This document shows positions 62,072 through 64,000 of a stretch of 64,000 nucleotides of DNA, one piece after another. The stretch comes from Burkholderia sp. IMCC1007 (lineage in GTDB: Bacteria; Pseudomonadota; Gammaproteobacteria; Burkholderiales; Burkholderiaceae). The translations under genes were made by a program, and so were the position numbers. The stretch lies in NCBI RefSeq assembly GCF_027257875.1, contig NZ_JAPVQY010000021.1:1-64000 (forward strand). The letters run 5' to 3'. Below the pieces are notes generated by a model that ran no database searches, was not told the DNA's origin, and saw nothing but the letters and a program-made list of their open reading frames with translations. Within the stretch, counting starts at the first letter, position 1. Every line of letters begins with the position of its first letter.

Positions 62072-64000
62072 TTACGCGCCGGCGTTGCCGGTCGCGCGAC
62101 GCGCGATCACGTTCGCTCGCTCGCCGCGCACGCCGAAACGTTCGATCAACGCGGGAATCGCGTCGGCCGGCACGGGCCGGGAGAACAGGAAGCCCTGCGC
62201 TTCGATCTCGCCGAGCGCGGACAGCCACGCGATCTGCTCCTCGGTCTCCGTGCCTTCGACGACCACCGTGAGGCCGAGCGAGCGCGCGAGATGCACGATC
62301 GACGACACCATCACGCACACGCTGCGATCGTTCGGGATCGCCTGCACGAACGAGCGGTCGACCTTCAGCGTATCGACGGAGAAGCGGTGCAGGTACGACA
62401 GCGACGAGTAGCCGGTGCCGAAATCGTCGAGCGCGATCCGGATGCCGAGCTTCTTCAACGCGACGATCTTCTCGGACACGAGCTCCGGATATTCCATCAT
62501 CGCGGTCTCGGTGATCTCGAGCTCGAGCCGGTTCGCGTTGATGCCGGTGTCGAGCAGCGCTTGCGAGATCGTCTCGATCAGGTCGCCGCGCCAGAACTGC
62601 ACGGGCGAGATGTTGACCGCGAGCGTCAGCGTGTCGTGGCCGTCGTCGCGCCAGCGCGCGATCTGCGCGCATGCGGTGCGGATCACGAAGTCGCCGATCG
62701 GCACGATCAGGCCCGTCGATTCGGCGATCGAAATGAATTCGTTCGCGGAGATGATGCCGTGCTCCGGATGATCCCAGCGCGCGAGCGCCTCGAAGCCCGT
62801 GATGTTGCGGTGCACGAGGTCGATCTTCGGCTGGTACGCGAGGAACAGCTGCCCTTCGGCGAGCGCGACGCGCAGTTGCTGCTCCCAGCGCATCAGGTGA
62901 TCCGCGCGGTGCGACAGGTGCGGCGCGTAGAACTGATAGCAGTTCTTGCCGGCATCCTTCGCGCTGTACATCGCGAGGTCGGCCTTCTTCAGCAGGTCGA
63001 TCTCGCTTTCGTTCGCGACGGTGTGCAGCGCGATGCCGATGCTCGCATGCAGCACGAACGAGCTGCCGCGCACGTCGAACGGTTCGCTGAACAGCCGGAT
63101 GATCGCTTCCGCGAGCCGCACCGCGCGCCGTTCGACGTCGTCGCCCTTCATCACGACCACGAACTCGTCGCCGCCGATCCGCGCGAGCGAGCCTTCGTCG
63201 CCGACCGCATCGGCCAGGCGCGACGCGGTCATCTGCAGCACGATGTCGCCGGCGTTATGGCCGAGCGTGTCGTTGACGGTCTTGAAGTTGTCGAGATCGA
63301 TGAACAGCAGGCCGAGCCGCGACAGGCTGGCCGGCATCGCCACGTCGTTGCGCAGGCCGCGCAGCGTCGCGTAGCGGTTCGCGAGGCCGGTGAGCAGGTC
63401 GTATTCGGCGAGCTGGGTCATCTCGCGCTCGCGGCCGAGCAGCTTGCCGATCAGCCCCGTCGCGACGCCGAAGAACGCGAGCATCGCGAGCGTGATGAAG
63501 CTCGTCATCAGCAGGTAGACGTTGCGCGTGTGGTAGTAGTCGGAGAATTCCTCCGTCTGCGACAGCCCGACCATCACCGCGAGCGGATAGCCGTCGAGGT
63601 GGCGGTACGACACGATGCGCGTCACGCCGTCGAGCGGGTCGATGATGGTGCCCGTCACGCGCTCGGCGATCGGGTAGACGCCCGATGCGGAGAACGCGCC
63701 CGGCGCGTTGCTCAGCGAGCCGGTGCGGCGCGCGAGCACGGCACCCGTGTCGGACACGACGGCGATCACGCCTTCCTTGCCGATCGCCGCATTGTTGTAG
63801 AAGTCGTTCGTGAAGTAGCTCGGGTCTTCCGACACGACGACGATGCCCGCGAAGCTGCCGTCGGGGTTGTTCAGGCGCCGCGTCATCTGCAGCGTCCAGT
63901 GGCTCGACACGCGGCCGAGCACCGGCTTGCTGATGTACAGGCGGTCGTCGTTGTTCGCGAGATGCACCTTGAAGTGCTCGCGGTCCGACAGGTTGATCGG
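62072..64000 (-). CDS. GGDEF-EAL cyclic-di-GMP signalling protein with Cache-type sensor (5' truncated)
   Basis: At least 642 residues; the 5' end lies beyond the right edge. Visible order: part of a periplasmic Cache-like domain with SDREHF and LGRVSSHWTLQMTRR (edge to about residue 145), one membrane helix (VYLLMTSFITLAMLAFFGVATGL), a GGDEF domain with intact RIGGDEFVVV and an EAL domain with intact FEALARW, NISPVQF, ITETAMM and DDFGTGYSSL. Both catalytic motifs look complete, so it may both make and cleave c-di-GMP, with net output set by the sensor. Confidence 0.93.
   Translation of the reverse strand, partial: PINLSDREHFKVHLANNDDRLYISKPVLGRVSSHWTLQMTRRLNNPDGSFAGIVVVSEDPSYFTNDFYNNAAIGKEGVIAVVSDTGAVLARRTGSLSNAPGAFSASGVYPIAERVTGTIIDPLDGVTRIVSYRHLDGYPLAVMVGLSQTEEFSDYYHTRNVYLLMTSFITLAMLAFFGVATGLIGKLLGREREMTQLAEYDLLTGLANRYATLRGLRNDVAMPASLSRLGLLFIDLDNFKTVNDTLGHNAGDIVLQMTASRLADAVGDEGSLARIGGDEFVVVMKGDDVERRAVRLAEAIIRLFSEPFDVRGSSFVLHASIGIALHTVANESEIDLLKKADLAMYSAKDAGKNCYQFYAPHLSHRADHLMRWEQQLRVALAEGQLFLAYQPKIDLVHRNITGFEALARWDHPEHGIISANEFISIAESTGLIVPIGDFVIRTACAQIARWRDDGHDTLTLAVNISPVQFWRGDLIETISQALLDTGINANRLELEITETAMMEYPELVSEKIVALKKLGIRIALDDFGTGYSSLSYLHRFSVDTLKVDRSFVQAIPNDRSVCVMVSSIVHLARSLGLTVVVEGTETEEQIAWLSALGEIEAQGFLFSRPVPADAIPALIERFGVRGERANVIARRATGNAGA

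Overview
The window is a high-GC, densely packed stretch of a Burkholderia chromosome, most likely of the Burkholderia cepacia complex and most likely chromosome 1. I base this on protein-level recognition (fused HemD-HemX, a Burkholderia-type Ppc with a GTG start, DUF5594, paired topoisomerase IV genes, PACE/LysR pair) and on gene content dominated by housekeeping functions. No database search was possible. There is no rRNA, CRISPR array, integrase or insertion sequence that I can support. Two tRNAs are present (fMet and Arg-CCT).

Region 1 (1-6240) is the accessory part: the 3' end of an unidentified gene (an effector adaptor is a guess), a 1084-residue type VI secretion effector of the VasX/BTH_I2691 kind, and three tandem membrane proteins that are probably its immunity proteins. 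The three copies have an exact 872-bp period and identical lengths. Each unit starts with a duplicated copy of the effector's last ~58 bp, which is preserved as a 19-codon micro-ORF overlapping the next immunity start codon. This is the most unusual structure in the window.

Region 2 (6241-27300) is core metabolism: a HAD phosphatase downstream of argH, an XRE regulator divergent from a methyltransferase, ppc divergent from the hemC-hemDX-hemY haem operon, an aldehyde dehydrogenase/SDR/MFS catabolic operon preceded by seven ~49-bp palindromic repeats, ppa, a GIY-YIG protein with a histone-H1-like tail, a FemAB-like acyltransferase, nadE and a PII protein.

Region 3 (27300-46900) holds a general porin, a LysR regulator, a GNAT, a HisJQMP-type amino-acid importer, pirin, a Spy/CpxP-like periplasmic protein divergent from a two-component system (with candidate operator half-sites between them), a small Cas2/SinR-like protein, a nitrate/sulfonate-type ABC importer with fused permeases, two paralogous lipoproteins, otsA with an overlapping ATPase, and a DHA2-type MFS exporter.

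Region 4 (46900-64000) holds small envelope proteins, ecotin, the two tRNAs flanking a decayed putative toxin/immunity remnant, rubredoxin, a DUF4399 protein, an ABC-F ATPase (Uup type), parE-parC, a CopD-like membrane protein, a LysR/PACE efflux pair, a chromate transporter and a truncated GGDEF-EAL protein running off the right edge. Long antisense open frames occur over nearly every GC-rich gene here and were treated as shadows.
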